Shown: positions 1-8,386, numbered from the stretch's first letter. The stretch: DNA of 64,000 bases from Actinosynnema sp042752395 (GCF_042752395.1 NZ_JBHYXZ010000006.1:1-64000), one strand, 5' to 3'. Program-made: numbers and translations. Notes: generated from the sequence alone by a model not told the origin.

Positions 1-135
1 TTTTTTCTACCGCCCGCGGGGCGCCGCGCGCGCGCGGCGCGGGCTGTTGGGGGGGGGGGGGGCCCCCGGGGGCGCGCCCCCCCCGGGCCCGGGCCCCCCC
101 GCGGGGGCACGTCGGGCGGCCCCGGGATCGAGTCG
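1..135. other. Low-quality contig end
   Basis: Runs of G and C up to about 14 bases, unlike normal coding sequence, cover this stretch. The same kind of sequence borders both N gaps in the window. I read it as an unreliable contig end, not biology. The 3' end of the nitric oxide synthase-like gene passes through it. Confidence 0.75.
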
Positions 136-1176
136 GAACGCGGGTCGGTTGCCGGCGTGGCGTTGGCGCGAGCGCAGCCACGACAACCGGTGCAGCGATT
201 CGGCGTGGTGGTCGGTGATGGTGACGGCGGCGCGGTCGAACGAGTGCAGCACGGCGCGGTTCAGCTCCACCACGGCGCGGTCGCGCCACAGCGAGCGCTC
301 GGTGGACGTGTCCAGGCCCAGGGCCTCGGCGACGGGGCGGGCCGCGCCGTAGGCGTTCTCGTCGGCCAGGCTCCGCGCGCCGATCTCGGAGCCGACGAAC
401 CACGAGTTGAACGGCGCGGCGGGGTAGGTGACGCCGCCGATGACCAGCCGCATGTTCGTGATCACGGGCACCGCGTGCCAGCGCAGGCCCAGCTCGCCGA
501 ACCACGGCAGGTCCGGGTGCTCGAGGCGCACCTCCTGCACCACGTCCGGCGGCACGGTGAACAGCTTCACGCCCTCGTGCGCGGTCTCCACCACCAGCGG
601 CAGCAGGTCGAAGCGGCCCGGCGGCGCGGGCGGGCGCCAGCCCATGCCGCGCACGGCCTCGGTGAACTCGCGGTAGCGGCGGTCGCCGGAGCCGTCGCCG
701 TAGCCCGCATACCGGACCAGCTGCTCGTTCCAGACGCACGGGCCGGGCGCGGTCGGGGTGTCCGGCGCGAACACCGTGACCAGCGGCCGGATCTCGCCGC
801 CGTTGGTGGCGAGCCGCAGGTGCTCGACGCACTCGGCCGCCACCGCGGCCGCGTTGCGGAACCCGCGCAGGTCGCGGACCTTGAGCCGGCGCCACGGCAC
901 GCCGCTGGTGCACCAGCCGGAGTCCCGCAGCGCGATCCGCGCGCCGTAGGCCAGCTCCTCGGTGGTGTGGCGGTAGGCGCCGGTGTCGGCGATCTCCTCC
1001 CGGACCCGCGCCAGGCGCGGCCCGACCGGCCCCGCCTCGGGGTGGGCGATGTGGAACATGCGGAGGAAGCCCTCCGCCGCGTCCACGTCGAACGTTATCG
1101 TTCCGTTGTCGACAAGGGTCACGGGCGGCAACCGTAGTTGCGCACCCGCGTCACTCGTCACTGCCAGACGGGGCAC
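7..1176 (-). CDS. Divergent nitric oxide synthase oxygenase-like protein, 3' end unreliable
   Basis: Matches the bacterial NOS oxygenase fold, which oxidises arginine to nitric oxide and citrulline with haem and a pterin. Family landmarks are in order: DTGAYRHTTEEL (64-75), the haem-thiolate Cys at C89, IRPLVTVF (129-136), PFNSWFVGSEIGARSL (255-270) with the substrate Glu at E264, and TITDHH (319-324). The usual WRN-x-x-RCIGR haem loop reads LRDSGWCTSG, so Cys is kept while the haem-stacking Trp and both flanking Arg are replaced. After about residue 347 the translation enters low-quality sequence and the conserved C-terminal WxxPP region is absent, so the stop is probably false. It could be a true NOS with altered chemistry or a paralogue of other function. 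Confidence 0.8.
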   Translation of the reverse strand: MPRLAVTSDAGAQLRLPPVTLVDNGTITFDVDAAEGFLRMFHIAHPEAGPVGPRLARVREEIADTGAYRHTTEELAYGARIALRDSGWCTSGVPWRRLKVRDLRGFRNAAAVAAECVEHLRLATNGGEIRPLVTVFAPDTPTAPGPCVWNEQLVRYAGYGDGSGDRRYREFTEAVRGMGWRPPAPPGRFDLLPLVVETAHEGVKLFTVPPDVVQEVRLEHPDLPWFGELGLRWHAVPVITNMRLVIGGVTYPAAPFNSWFVGSEIGARSLADENAYGAARPVAEALGLDTSTERSLWRDRAVVELNRAVLHSFDRAAVTITDHHAESLHRLSWLRSRQRHAGNRPAFRLDPGAARRAPAGGPGPGGGAPPGAPPPPNSPRRARAAPRGR

Positions 1177-1267
1177 ATCGGGTGATCGACAAACTGCACT
1201 CGATCCGGTGACGAAACCACTGGCAGTCGCCGCGTCGTCCGCGCGGAGCCGCGACTTTATGCCACGG

Positions 1268-1978
1268 TCAGGTGAGGTCGATCCGCTCGAACATCAGGTC
1301 GTGGCTGACCCGGTCCTCCTCGACCGCCCGCTGCTCGAACTTGGTCACCGGCCGCCAGTCCGGGCGCGGCGCCCACCCGTCGTACCGGTTGCGCAGCAGG
1401 GGCTCGGCGGAGCACACGCGCAACATCTGCTCGGCGTACTCCTCCCAGTCGGTCGCCAGGTGCAGCGTGCCGCCGGGGCGCAGGCGCGTCGCGACCAGCC
1501 GCACGAACTCCGGCTGCACGAGCCGCCGCTTGTGGTGCTTCTTCTTCGGCCACGGGTCCGGGAAGTAGATGCGGACCTCGGCCAGCGAGTCCGGCTCGAC
1601 GTGCCCGGAGAGCAGGTCGACCGCGTCACCGCGCAAAACCCGCAGGTTGGTCACGTCGAGCGCCTCGGCGCGCAGCAGCAGCTGCGCCAGGCCGGGCTTG
1701 TAGACCTCGACGGCCACGTAGTTGACGTCGGGGGCGGCGGCCACCAGCTGCGAGGTGGTCTCGCCCATCCCGGAACCGATCTCCAGCACCACGGGGGCCT
1801 CGCGGCCGAACCACTCCGCGAAGTGCACGGGACCGGCCGGGAGCGCCTTGACCTCTTGGCCCAAGCGCTCCCAGTGGCGGTCCCATGCGCGCTGCTGACC
1901 CACGGTCATCCGTTCGCCGCGTTGCACGTAGCTGACGACGGAACGGTGGTGCGGCGGTCGCTGGTGGCTGGACGTCAC
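1268..1978 (-). CDS. trmB: tRNA (guanine-N7-)-methyltransferase TrmB
   Basis: SAM-dependent enzyme that methylates N7 of G46 in tRNA variable loops; cytoplasmic. The SAM loop LEIGSGMGET lies near residue 65-74, and the family signature YFPDPWPKKKHHKRR is at about 138-152. I chose the GTG at 1978 (236 aa) because the family N-terminus, here RSVVSYVQRGERM, precedes the later ATG at 1909. There is no good ribosome site, so the start is not certain. It lies just downstream of the hypothetical gene ending at 2002, on the same strand, with a 23-bp gap, so they are probably cotranscribed. Confidence 0.92.
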   Translation of the reverse strand: MTSSHQRPPHHRSVVSYVQRGERMTVGQQRAWDRHWERLGQEVKALPAGPVHFAEWFGREAPVVLEIGSGMGETTSQLVAAAPDVNYVAVEVYKPGLAQLLLRAEALDVTNLRVLRGDAVDLLSGHVEPDSLAEVRIYFPDPWPKKKHHKRRLVQPEFVRLVATRLRPGGTLHLATDWEEYAEQMLRVCSAEPLLRNRYDGWAPRPDWRPVTKFEQRAVEEDRVSHDLMFERIDLT

Positions 1979-2001
1979 GGGCGTACAGCCTAGGTGGTGG
2001 G

Positions 2002-2598
2002 CTAGGCGATGTTCTCCAGGTCCTCGATCTGCTCGCGCAGCTCGGCGGGGGTGAACTCGATGGGTTGGCGCAGGCCGGCGCCGCGGTGCGCGGGGAGCAG
2101 GTCCACGAACCCGGCGTGCCGGTCGGTGAACTGCACCGTGGTCGGCTCCGCGGGCCCGTACACGCCGCTCTCCGACGGCACGAACTCCCAGTAGCCGACC
2201 TCGCCCTCGGTCGCCCACGGGACGAAGACCCAGCCCGGGCGGCTGCCCAGCAGCCCGGTCACCTCGTCCTCCAGGGCGAACGCGTCCGCGCGCGAGGCGA
2301 TCTTCCCCCGGTCCAGCGCCCTGAGCCACCAGGGCGCGGGAGCCTCGGGCCCCACCGCGCGGAACAGGGCGAGCACCTGTTGCTCGTCGGCCTTGTGGAT
2401 CCAGGCCCGACGGGTCTGGGCGGGTGAGTCGGCGAGGCCGACCCCTCCCGCGGGTTCGATCGCGTGCGACCATTCCAACGCCAACATCGGTTCGACGCGA
2501 AGGGCGTGGTCGCGTTGCCTGGGCAGGATCTTCCTGGGCGGCTCCTTCGAACCGGTGGCCGAGTGGTCGGCGTTCAGGTCCGGATCAAGCACCGTCAC
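2002..2598 (-). CDS. Hypothetical protein, 198 aa
   Basis: I do not recognise a family. The GTG start at 2598 has a clear GGAGGTGAAC ribosome site; upstream in-frame ATG codons lack one. The protein is soluble, with no signal peptide or membrane segment. It has a Trp-rich central patch (WWLRALD, GWVFVPWATEGEVGYWEF) that suggests a compact beta-rich domain, and a Glu-rich C-terminal helix (ELREQIEDLENIA). It precedes trmB on the same strand and diverges from the mycosin-like protease gene. Confidence 0.7.
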   Translation of the reverse strand: MTVLDPDLNADHSATGSKEPPRKILPRQRDHALRVEPMLALEWSHAIEPAGGVGLADSPAQTRRAWIHKADEQQVLALFRAVGPEAPAPWWLRALDRGKIASRADAFALEDEVTGLLGSRPGWVFVPWATEGEVGYWEFVPSESGVYGPAEPTTVQFTDRHAGFVDLLPAHRGAGLRQPIEFTPAELREQIEDLENIA

Positions 2599-2829
2599 GG
2601 GTTCACCTCCGGGGGGTTCCTTGACGGGGGGTATCCGAATTCGCGTGCGGGCAGGCGCCCACCTCACGATTCGCGCTTTCCATCTGACCCGTTTCAGAAG
2701 CGCTTGTCATGGGGCTGTGCCGGAGTTCACGACGTCTTAACGAACGTCTTACTCCGGTTGTCGGAATCCAGATCTGTGAAACATGATTGACTTGGAATAT
2801 TTGTGATCCCGAACACAGGGGGGAATTGG

Positions 2830-4026
2830 GTGACGGGGAGAGCCGCGGTCGCCGCGGTCCTGATCGCGATGTTCCTGCCGGGCACCGCCCGCGCGCAGAC
2901 GATCGAGGAGCAGCAGTGGCACCTGGCCGCCCTGGGCGTCCACGCCGCGCACGCCACCAGCCGGGGTGACGGCGTGGTGGTCGCGGTCGTCGACTCGGGC
3001 GTGGACGACACCCGACCGGACCTCGCCGGCGCGCTGCTGCCCGGCGCGGGGTTCGGCTCGGCGAGTGGGACCGACGGCACGGAGGACAACGACGGCCACG
3101 GCACCGCGATGGCGACGTTGATCGCCGGCCGGGCGGTGGACGGCGGCGCGCTCGGCGTGGCCCCGGCCGCGATGATCCTGCCGGTGTCCGTCGGCGCGGA
3201 CGGCGACAAGTTCACCACCGCGTCCGTCGCCGAGGGCGTGACCTGGGCGGTCGACCAGGGCGCCGACGTCATCAACCTGTCCCTGACCTCGGTCGCGACG
3301 CTCACGCCGGACCTGTTGCGCGCGGTCAACTACGCGTTCGACAACGACGCCGTGGTGGTCGCCGGCACGGGCAACGACGGCGAGGAGCACGTGGGCGCGC
3401 CGGCCAACATCAAGGGCGTCATCGCGGTCTCCGGCACGGTGCCGGGCAACGGGCCGTGGCCGGAGTCGAACACGGGCCCGGAGACGGTGCTGGCCGCGCC
3501 CGCCCGGAAGATCGTCACCGCGGTGCCGGCGGCGGTCGTGGACACCGGCTACGCCGAGGTCGACGGCACGAGCGCGGCGACGGCGCTGGTCTCGGGCGTG
3601 GCGGCGCTGGTGCGGTCCCGCTTCCCGGACCTGGACGCGGGCAACGTGGTCAACCGGCTCGTCACCACCGCGACCGACCTGCTGGCGCCGGGCCGCGACC
3701 ACGCGACCGGGTTCGGCCAGGTCGACGCGGTCGCCGCGCTGACCGCCGACGTGCCGCGGGTGGAGCGCAACCCGCTGGCGCCGCCCCCGCGCCCGTCGTC
3801 CACCGCGGCCACCACGTCGGTGGGGGCACTGCCCTCGCCGCCGCCGGTCGAGGTGGACCGCACCCGGATCGTGCTCGCGGTCGGCGGCCTGGTCCTGCTC
3901 GGGCTCCTGGTGGCGGTGGTCGTCCTGCTGCTGGTCCGGCGGGCCCGCGCGCGCCGCGCGCCGGCCCCGGTCGTGATGGAGATCCCGCCGCCGGACGACG
4001 ACTTCTGGCGGACGGGCCGGTTGTGA
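2830..4026 (+). CDS. S8 subtilisin-like serine protease, mycosin (MycP)-like
   Basis: A membrane-anchored secreted protease of 398 aa. The order is signal peptide (about 1-22), subtilase catalytic domain with Asp55 in VVDSGVDD, His90 in NDGHGT and Ser248 in DGTSAAT, a Pro/Ser-rich linker, one transmembrane helix (about 347-369) and a short basic tail. This is the architecture of mycosins, which process substrates of and stabilise type VII secretion systems. The GTG at 2830 follows an AGGGGGGAATTG ribosome site; a GTG 27 bp upstream is less likely. No ESX core gene (eccB-E) is adjacent, although ESX-like substrate genes lie at 24.5-27.5 kb, so the assignment to a particular system is open. Confidence 0.85.
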   Translation: MTGRAAVAAVLIAMFLPGTARAQTIEEQQWHLAALGVHAAHATSRGDGVVVAVVDSGVDDTRPDLAGALLPGAGFGSASGTDGTEDNDGHGTAMATLIAGRAVDGGALGVAPAAMILPVSVGADGDKFTTASVAEGVTWAVDQGADVINLSLTSVATLTPDLLRAVNYAFDNDAVVVAGTGNDGEEHVGAPANIKGVIAVSGTVPGNGPWPESNTGPETVLAAPARKIVTAVPAAVVDTGYAEVDGTSAATALVSGVAALVRSRFPDLDAGNVVNRLVTTATDLLAPGRDHATGFGQVDAVAALTADVPRVERNPLAPPPRPSSTAATTSVGALPSPPPVEVDRTRIVLAVGGLVLLGLLVAVVVLLLVRRARARRAPAPVVMEIPPPDDDFWRTGRL

Positions 4027-4034
4027 CCCGGGAC

Positions 4035-4068
4035 GGGCGGGGGTCGAATGCGTATTCGATTCCCGCCC
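4035..4068. terminator. Bidirectional hairpin between convergent genes
   Basis: Arms 4035-4049 and 4054-4068 pair at 13 of 15 positions around a GCGT loop. It lies between the convergent stops of the protease gene and the ABC ATPase gene, so it could terminate both. There is no clear U-tract. Confidence 0.6.
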
Positions 4069-4086
4069 GCCGCGGCGGAGCGGCGG

Positions 4087-4995
4087 TCAGTCGGCCGCGT
4101 GGTATTCCACGGATTCCTTCGTGAGTTGCATGAACGCCTCCTCCAGCGAACCGAGTTGGGGGCTCAGCTCGTGCAGGGTGATCCCGTTCGACGCGGCCAG
4201 CTCGCCGATGAACGCCGGTTCCACCCCGTGCACGACGAGCGCGCCGTCGGGCGCCGCGGCCTCGGTCACCCGGGCGCGCCCGGCGAGCAGCTCGCGCAGC
4301 CGGTCCAGGTGCGGCGAGCGGACCCGCACGGTGTCCTCGGTGGCGTCCTTGATGAACTGCTCGGTGCTGGTCTGGGCGATGAGCCGGCCCCGGCCGATCA
4401 CGATGAGGTCCTGCGCGGTCTGGGCCATCTCCGACAGCAGGTGGCTCGACACGAACACGGTGCGGCCCTCGTCGGCGAGCCGGTGCATGAACTGCCGGAT
4501 CCAGAGGATGCCCTCGGGGTCGAGGCCGTTGACCGGCTCGTCGAACATGAGGACCTTCGGGTCGCCCAGCAGCGCGCCCGCGATGCCGAGGCGCTGCGAC
4601 ATGCCGAGCGAGAAGCCGCCCGCGCGGCGCTTGGCGACCTGGGTCAGGCCGACCAGGTCGAGCACCTCGTCCACGCGCTTGTCCGGGATCCGGTTGGACC
4701 GGGCGAGCCACTGCAGGTGGGCGCGGGCGGAGCGGTTGGGGTGCACCCACTTGGCGTCCAGCAGCGCCCCGACGACGCGCAGCGGCTGCCGCAGCGACCG
4801 GTAGTCCCGGCCGTCGATGGTGACCCGGCCGCGGGTCGGGTTGTCCAGCCCCAGGACCATGCGCATGGTGGTGGACTTGCCCGCGCCGTTCGGGCCGAGG
4901 AAGCCGGTCACCCGGCCGGCGCGGACGGTGAACGACAGGTCGTCGACGGCCACCGTCCGGCCGTAGTGCTTGGTGAGGCCGGTCGCTTCGATCAT
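4087..4995 (-). CDS. ABC transporter ATP-binding protein (second of a duplicated pair)
   Basis: Nucleotide-binding subunit of an ABC-2 type exporter, 302 aa. It shows Walker A GPNGAGKST near residue 34, the signature SLGMSQRL, Walker B VLMFDEP and an H-loop in VSSHLL. The C-terminal ~80 residues are the variable domain usual in multidrug/antibiotic-resistance ATPases. A GGGAGAAGTC ribosome site precedes the ATG. It is roughly three-quarters identical by eye to the ATPase at 5903-6823. It has no permease of its own downstream and is separated from the upstream permease by a terminator-like hairpin. It may share that permease or be a diverging duplicate. Confidence 0.88.
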   Translation of the reverse strand: MIEATGLTKHYGRTVAVDDLSFTVRAGRVTGFLGPNGAGKSTTMRMVLGLDNPTRGRVTIDGRDYRSLRQPLRVVGALLDAKWVHPNRSARAHLQWLARSNRIPDKRVDEVLDLVGLTQVAKRRAGGFSLGMSQRLGIAGALLGDPKVLMFDEPVNGLDPEGILWIRQFMHRLADEGRTVFVSSHLLSEMAQTAQDLIVIGRGRLIAQTSTEQFIKDATEDTVRVRSPHLDRLRELLAGRARVTEAAAPDGALVVHGVEPAFIGELAASNGITLHELSPQLGSLEEAFMQLTKESVEYHAAD

Positions 4996-5041
4996 GACTT
5001 CTCCCGTCCGATCAACGCTTGTGGCGAAACCTAGGGCAAAC

Positions 5042-5076
5042 GAGCTCGGGCCACCCCCCGAAGGTGACCCGAGCTC
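5042..5076 (-). terminator. Terminator-like hairpin between permease and second ATPase gene
   Basis: Arms 5042-5055 and 5063-5076 pair at 13 of 14 bases around a 7-base loop. It follows the permease gene and may end or attenuate that transcript, leaving the downstream ATPase gene at a lower level or under its own promoter. Confidence 0.6.
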
Positions 5077-5134
5077 CCCCTTTCCCCCGATACCCGCGCG
5101 CCGGCCCCCGATGCCGGCGGCGTGGGCCTCCCCG

Positions 5135-5896
5135 CTACGCGTCCCGCCGCTTCACCACGACGAGCGAGATGATGTAGACGGCCAGCGCGATGCCGGCGAA
5201 GTACGCGAACGAACCCCACGGGCTCAGCTCGCCGATCGCGGGCGGCCCGGCCCCCTCCGGGAGCGCGCTCGGGTCCGGGTCGCCGAAGATGAACTTGCTG
5301 GCCACGGTGAACGGCATCCACTTCTGGATGTCGTCGCCGATGTTCGGGATGAACCCGACCACGCTCTCCACCACCAGCGCGAACACCAGGATGATCGACA
5401 CCGCGCCCGCGGTCTGCCGCACCAGCGCGCCGACGCCCAGGGCGAGCAGCGCGCCCGCCGCGAACACCAGGCCGACGCCCGCGACGTGCCGCCAGTCGTT
5501 GGCGGTGGTCAGCGCGAGGTCCGAGTTGTCCTCGGCCAGCACCCAGCTCAGGCCCCAGGAGCCGAACGCGGCGGCCAGGCCGACCAGGCCCGACAGCAGC
5601 ACCACCACGACCGCCTTGGCGATCAGCGGCGAGATGCGGTCCGGCACCGCCTGGAACGTCGACTTGATGGTGCCGAAGCGGTACTCGGTGGTGACCGCCA
5701 GCGCGGCCATCACCATGATCACGTAGAGGCCGAACGTGTGGGTGAACACCGTGCCGAGCACGGGCATCGGGGAGCCGTCCCAGTTCGCCGCGATGATCGC
5801 GGTGATCCCGACGGTCAACCCGAGCGCGAGCAGCATGCACCACCACGGCGAGCGGGTGGAGAAGAGCTTGATCCGTTCAACGGCGAGCAGAGTCAT
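5135..5896 (-). CDS. ABC-2 type transporter permease
   Basis: Integral membrane subunit of 253 aa with about six hydrophobic segments; the first (LLALGLTVGITAIIAANW) follows a short N-terminal amphipathic stretch typical of bacterial ABC-2 permeases. It starts 7 bp after the stop of the upstream ATPase gene (5903-6823) on the same strand, so the two form an operon and probably a functional exporter. The motif EYRFGTIKSTFQAVPDR resembles the cytoplasmic coupling-helix region of the family. The exported substrate cannot be read from sequence. Confidence 0.85.
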   Translation of the reverse strand: MTLLAVERIKLFSTRSPWWCMLLALGLTVGITAIIAANWDGSPMPVLGTVFTHTFGLYVIMVMAALAVTTEYRFGTIKSTFQAVPDRISPLIAKAVVVVLLSGLVGLAAAFGSWGLSWVLAEDNSDLALTTANDWRHVAGVGLVFAAGALLALGVGALVRQTAGAVSIILVFALVVESVVGFIPNIGDDIQKWMPFTVASKFIFGDPDPSALPEGAGPPAIGELSPWGSFAYFAGIALAVYIISLVVVKRRDA

Positions 5897-5902
5897 CGGT
5901 GG

Positions 5903-6823
5903 TCACTTCCCCGTCTCGGCGAGTTCGGCGTGGTACTCGACGGAATCGCCCGTGAGCTGCATGAATGCCTGTTCGAGTGAACCGCGTTGCGGGCTCAGCT
6001 CGTGCAACACCACGCCGCTCGCCGCCGCGATGTCCCCGATCTCGTCGCTGAGCGCACCCGACACGGTGAGCGAGCCGTCCGAGTCCTCACGGACGGTGAA
6101 GCCCTTGTCGATCAGCATCGCCCCCAGCTTGTCCGCGTGCGGGCTGCGCACCCGGACGGTGTTCTCGGTCGACCGCTCCACGAACTCGGTGGTGGTGGAC
6201 TGCGAGATGAGCTTGCCGCGCCCGATGACCACGAGGTCCTGGGCGGTCAGCGCCATCTCCGACAGCAGGTGGCTGGACACCAGCACGGTGCGGCCCTCGG
6301 CGGCCAGGCCCTGCATGAACTGGCGGATCCAGAGGATGCCCTCCGGGTCCAGGCCGTTGACCGGCTCGTCGAACAGCAGCACCTTCGGGTCGCCGAGCAG
6401 GGCGCCCGCGATGCCGAGCCGCTGCGACATGCCCAGGGAGAAGCCCCCGGCGCGGCGCTTGGCGACCTTGGTCAGGCCGACCAGGTCGAGCACCTCGTCC
6501 ACCCGGCGGTCGGGCAGGCCGTTCGACTTGGCCAGCCACTGCAGGTGCGCCCGCGCGGAGCGGTTGGGGTGCACCCACTTGGCGTCGAGCAGCGCGCCGA
6601 CGGTGCGCAGCGGGCGGTCGAGCCGCGCGTACGGCTTGCCGTCGATCAGGACCTTGCCCGCGCTCGGCCGGTCGAGACCGAGGATCATGCGCATGGTGGT
6701 GGACTTGCCCGCGCCGTTGGGACCGAGGAACCCGGTGACCCGACCGGGCCGGACGGTGAACGACAGGTTGTCCACCGCCACCGTCTTCCCGTAGCGCTTG
6801 GTGAGGCCGACAGCCTCGATCAT
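5903..6823 (-). CDS. ABC transporter ATP-binding protein (first of a duplicated pair)
   Basis: ABC exporter ATPase, 306 aa, first gene of the minus-strand operon with the permease at 5135-5896. Walker A GPNGAGKST, signature SLGMSQRL, Walker B VLLFDEP and the switch His are intact. The start at 6823 has a GGGAGAAACC ribosome site; the open frame continues 49 codons upstream but without one. Long blocks are identical to the ATPase at 4087-4995 (for example ALLDAKWVHPNRSARAHLQW), whereas the C-terminal domains differ more. This fits a duplication followed by divergence of the regulatory or permease-contact domain. Confidence 0.88.
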   Translation of the reverse strand: MIEAVGLTKRYGKTVAVDNLSFTVRPGRVTGFLGPNGAGKSTTMRMILGLDRPSAGKVLIDGKPYARLDRPLRTVGALLDAKWVHPNRSARAHLQWLAKSNGLPDRRVDEVLDLVGLTKVAKRRAGGFSLGMSQRLGIAGALLGDPKVLLFDEPVNGLDPEGILWIRQFMQGLAAEGRTVLVSSHLLSEMALTAQDLVVIGRGKLISQSTTTEFVERSTENTVRVRSPHADKLGAMLIDKGFTVREDSDGSLTVSGALSDEIGDIAAASGVVLHELSPQRGSLEQAFMQLTGDSVEYHAELAETGK

Positions 6824-7037
6824 GGTTTCTCCCCTGGACGACACATCTCCCCCGGACCGCTGACAACCTTGCCGCAGCCGGGGAGCACGCACATCGGTCT
6901 GTAGTTGACTCGTCGGTGCGACTTCAGTCTTATCGTGACGGCTACCTCGGTTGTAGTAATCCGTGTTCACCCTGAGTTGTCCCCTAGGCGTTCACCGGGT
7001 CGTTCTCAGGGATGGGATGGCCCTACGGTGTGCGGTC

Positions 7038-7472
7038 ATGGGTTACACCGACGCACCCGAGGGCTGGTGGCGGGAGTTCGTGGCGTCCGCGCCGGCCCGG
7101 ACCGCGAAGCTCGCGATCGTCCGCGCCGACGGGTCGCCGCACGTCACGCCGATCTGGGTGGACCTCGACGGGGGCACGCTCGTGTTCACCACGTACCTGG
7201 ACTCGATCAAGGGCAAGGCGATCCGGCGGGACGGCCGGGTGTCGATCTGCCTGGACGACGAGCGGCCGCCGTTCGCGTTCGTCACCGTGTCCGGCCGGGC
7301 GGAGATCGACGACGACCGCGAGCAGGTGCGCTACTGGGCGGGCCGCATCGGCGCCCGCTACATGGGCGCGGACCGGGCCGACGAGTTCGCCGAGCGCAAC
7401 GGCAGGCCGGGCGAGGTGGTCGTCCGCGTCCGCGACGCCAAGGTCGTCGCCAAACAGGACATCACCGCCTGA
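7038..7472 (+). CDS. PPOX-class F420/FMN-dependent oxidoreductase
   Basis: A 144-aa split-barrel protein of the pyridoxamine-5'-phosphate-oxidase-like class. The recognisable core is KLAIVRADGSPHVTPIWVDLDGGTLVFTT with the cofactor-binding stretch KGKAIRRDGRVSICLDDERPPFAFVTVSG. Actinobacterial members of this size commonly use coenzyme F420 or FMN to reduce small molecules; the substrate is unknown. The ATG at 7038 begins a normal-length domain; an upstream in-frame ATG at 6963 adds 25 residues with no family match. It is monocistronic and converges with the HAD phosphatase gene across the 22-bp-unit repeat element. Confidence 0.85.
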   Translation: MGYTDAPEGWWREFVASAPARTAKLAIVRADGSPHVTPIWVDLDGGTLVFTTYLDSIKGKAIRRDGRVSICLDDERPPFAFVTVSGRAEIDDDREQVRYWAGRIGARYMGADRADEFAERNGRPGEVVVRVRDAKVVAKQDITA

Positions 7473-7479
7473 CCCGCGC

Positions 7480-7563
7480 GTGTCCTACGTCCAGAACACG
7501 TGTGTCCTACGTTCGGAACGCGCGTGTCCTACGTTGAGGATCCCTGAGTTCAACGCTCAGGAC
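7480..7563. repeat. Intergenic element: three 22-bp units plus hairpin, copy 1
   Basis: Three back-to-back 22-bp units start at 7480, 7502 and 7524, each beginning GTGTCCTACGT and continuing TCCAGAAC/TTCGGAAC in the first two. The third runs into an imperfect hairpin, CCTGAG at 7543-7548 with CTCAGG at 7556-7561. The whole 84 bp is nearly repeated in the same orientation at 56739-56822. Both copies fill the gap between convergent gene ends and start 6-8 bp after a TGA stop. Confidence 0.85.
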
Positions 7564-7568
7564 GGTCG

Positions 7569-8372
7569 CTAAGCGCCGAAGTACCGGTCCAGCACGGCCG
7601 CCGCGCCGTCCTCGACCACCGTCCCGGTGACCTCGTCCGCCGCCTCCTGCACGACGACCGGCGCCTGCCCCATGGCCACGCCGCGGGCGGCCCACCGCAG
7701 CATCTCCACGTCGTTGGAGCCGTCGCCGATGGCCAGCGTGTCCTCCCGCGCCACGCCGAGCGCGGCCCGCAGCTCCTCCAGCGCCGCGCCCTTGGTCACG
7801 CCGGGCGGCGACAGCGTGAGCCACGGCTCGTTGTGGTCGCACGACGCCGTCACGCCGGGCAGCTCCACGTCCATCACCCGCAGCGCCAGCTCCTCGGGCG
7901 TGCGCCCCACCCAGCGCATGACCAGCCGGGACGTCGGCGTGCCCACCAGCTCCCGGTACCCGACCTCGCGCACCTCGCCCCACAGGTCGCCGTCCGGGAA
8001 CCGGCCGAGCGACAGGTTCCCCACGCCGGTCAGCTCGACCGCGAACACCGCCCCGGGCAGCGCGGCGCGCAGGCGCTCGACCGCCGGGCCGGGATCGAAT
8101 TCCACCTTCCGGGTGACGGCACGGGCGTCGGTGTCCCACCAGACCGCGCCGTTGGAGCAGAGCGCGGTGGTGCCGCGCAGGCCCAGGTCGTCCAGGACGG
8201 GCCGGGTGCCGACGAGGCTGCGGCCGGTGGAGAGCACCACGTGCGCCCCGTGGTCGACGGCCCGCCCGATGGCCGCCCGCACGGCCGGCGCAACGTCCTC
8301 GCGGCCCACGGGGGTGATCGTGCCGTCGATGTCCAGGGCGATGAGGCGAGGTCTCCAGGTCACTGTCGTCAC
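7569..8372 (-). CDS. HAD family hydrolase, Cof-like (subfamily IIB)
   Basis: A 267-aa phosphatase of the haloacid dehalogenase superfamily. Motif I is ALDIDGTITP, motif II lies in VVLSTGRS, the conserved K is in VTKGAAL and motif IV is AIGDGSNDVEM. The inserted cap domain between motifs II and III marks the Cof/IIB class, whose members hydrolyse sugar phosphates, nucleotides or cofactor phosphates; the substrate is not predictable. GTG start at 8372. It is divergently transcribed from a TetR gene with 41 bp between starts, and a palindrome in that gap may regulate it too. Confidence 0.88.
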   Translation of the reverse strand: MTTVTWRPRLIALDIDGTITPVGREDVAPAVRAAIGRAVDHGAHVVLSTGRSLVGTRPVLDDLGLRGTTALCSNGAVWWDTDARAVTRKVEFDPGPAVERLRAALPGAVFAVELTGVGNLSLGRFPDGDLWGEVREVGYRELVGTPTSRLVMRWVGRTPEELALRVMDVELPGVTASCDHNEPWLTLSPPGVTKGAALEELRAALGVAREDTLAIGDGSNDVEMLRWAARGVAMGQAPVVVQEAADEVTGTVVEDGAAAVLDRYFGA

Positions 8373-8386
8373 CCTACTGGGCGATA

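Noticed and set aside
7480..7563. CRISPR-like array
   Set aside because: The three 22-bp units are contiguous without spacers, and no cas gene is present.
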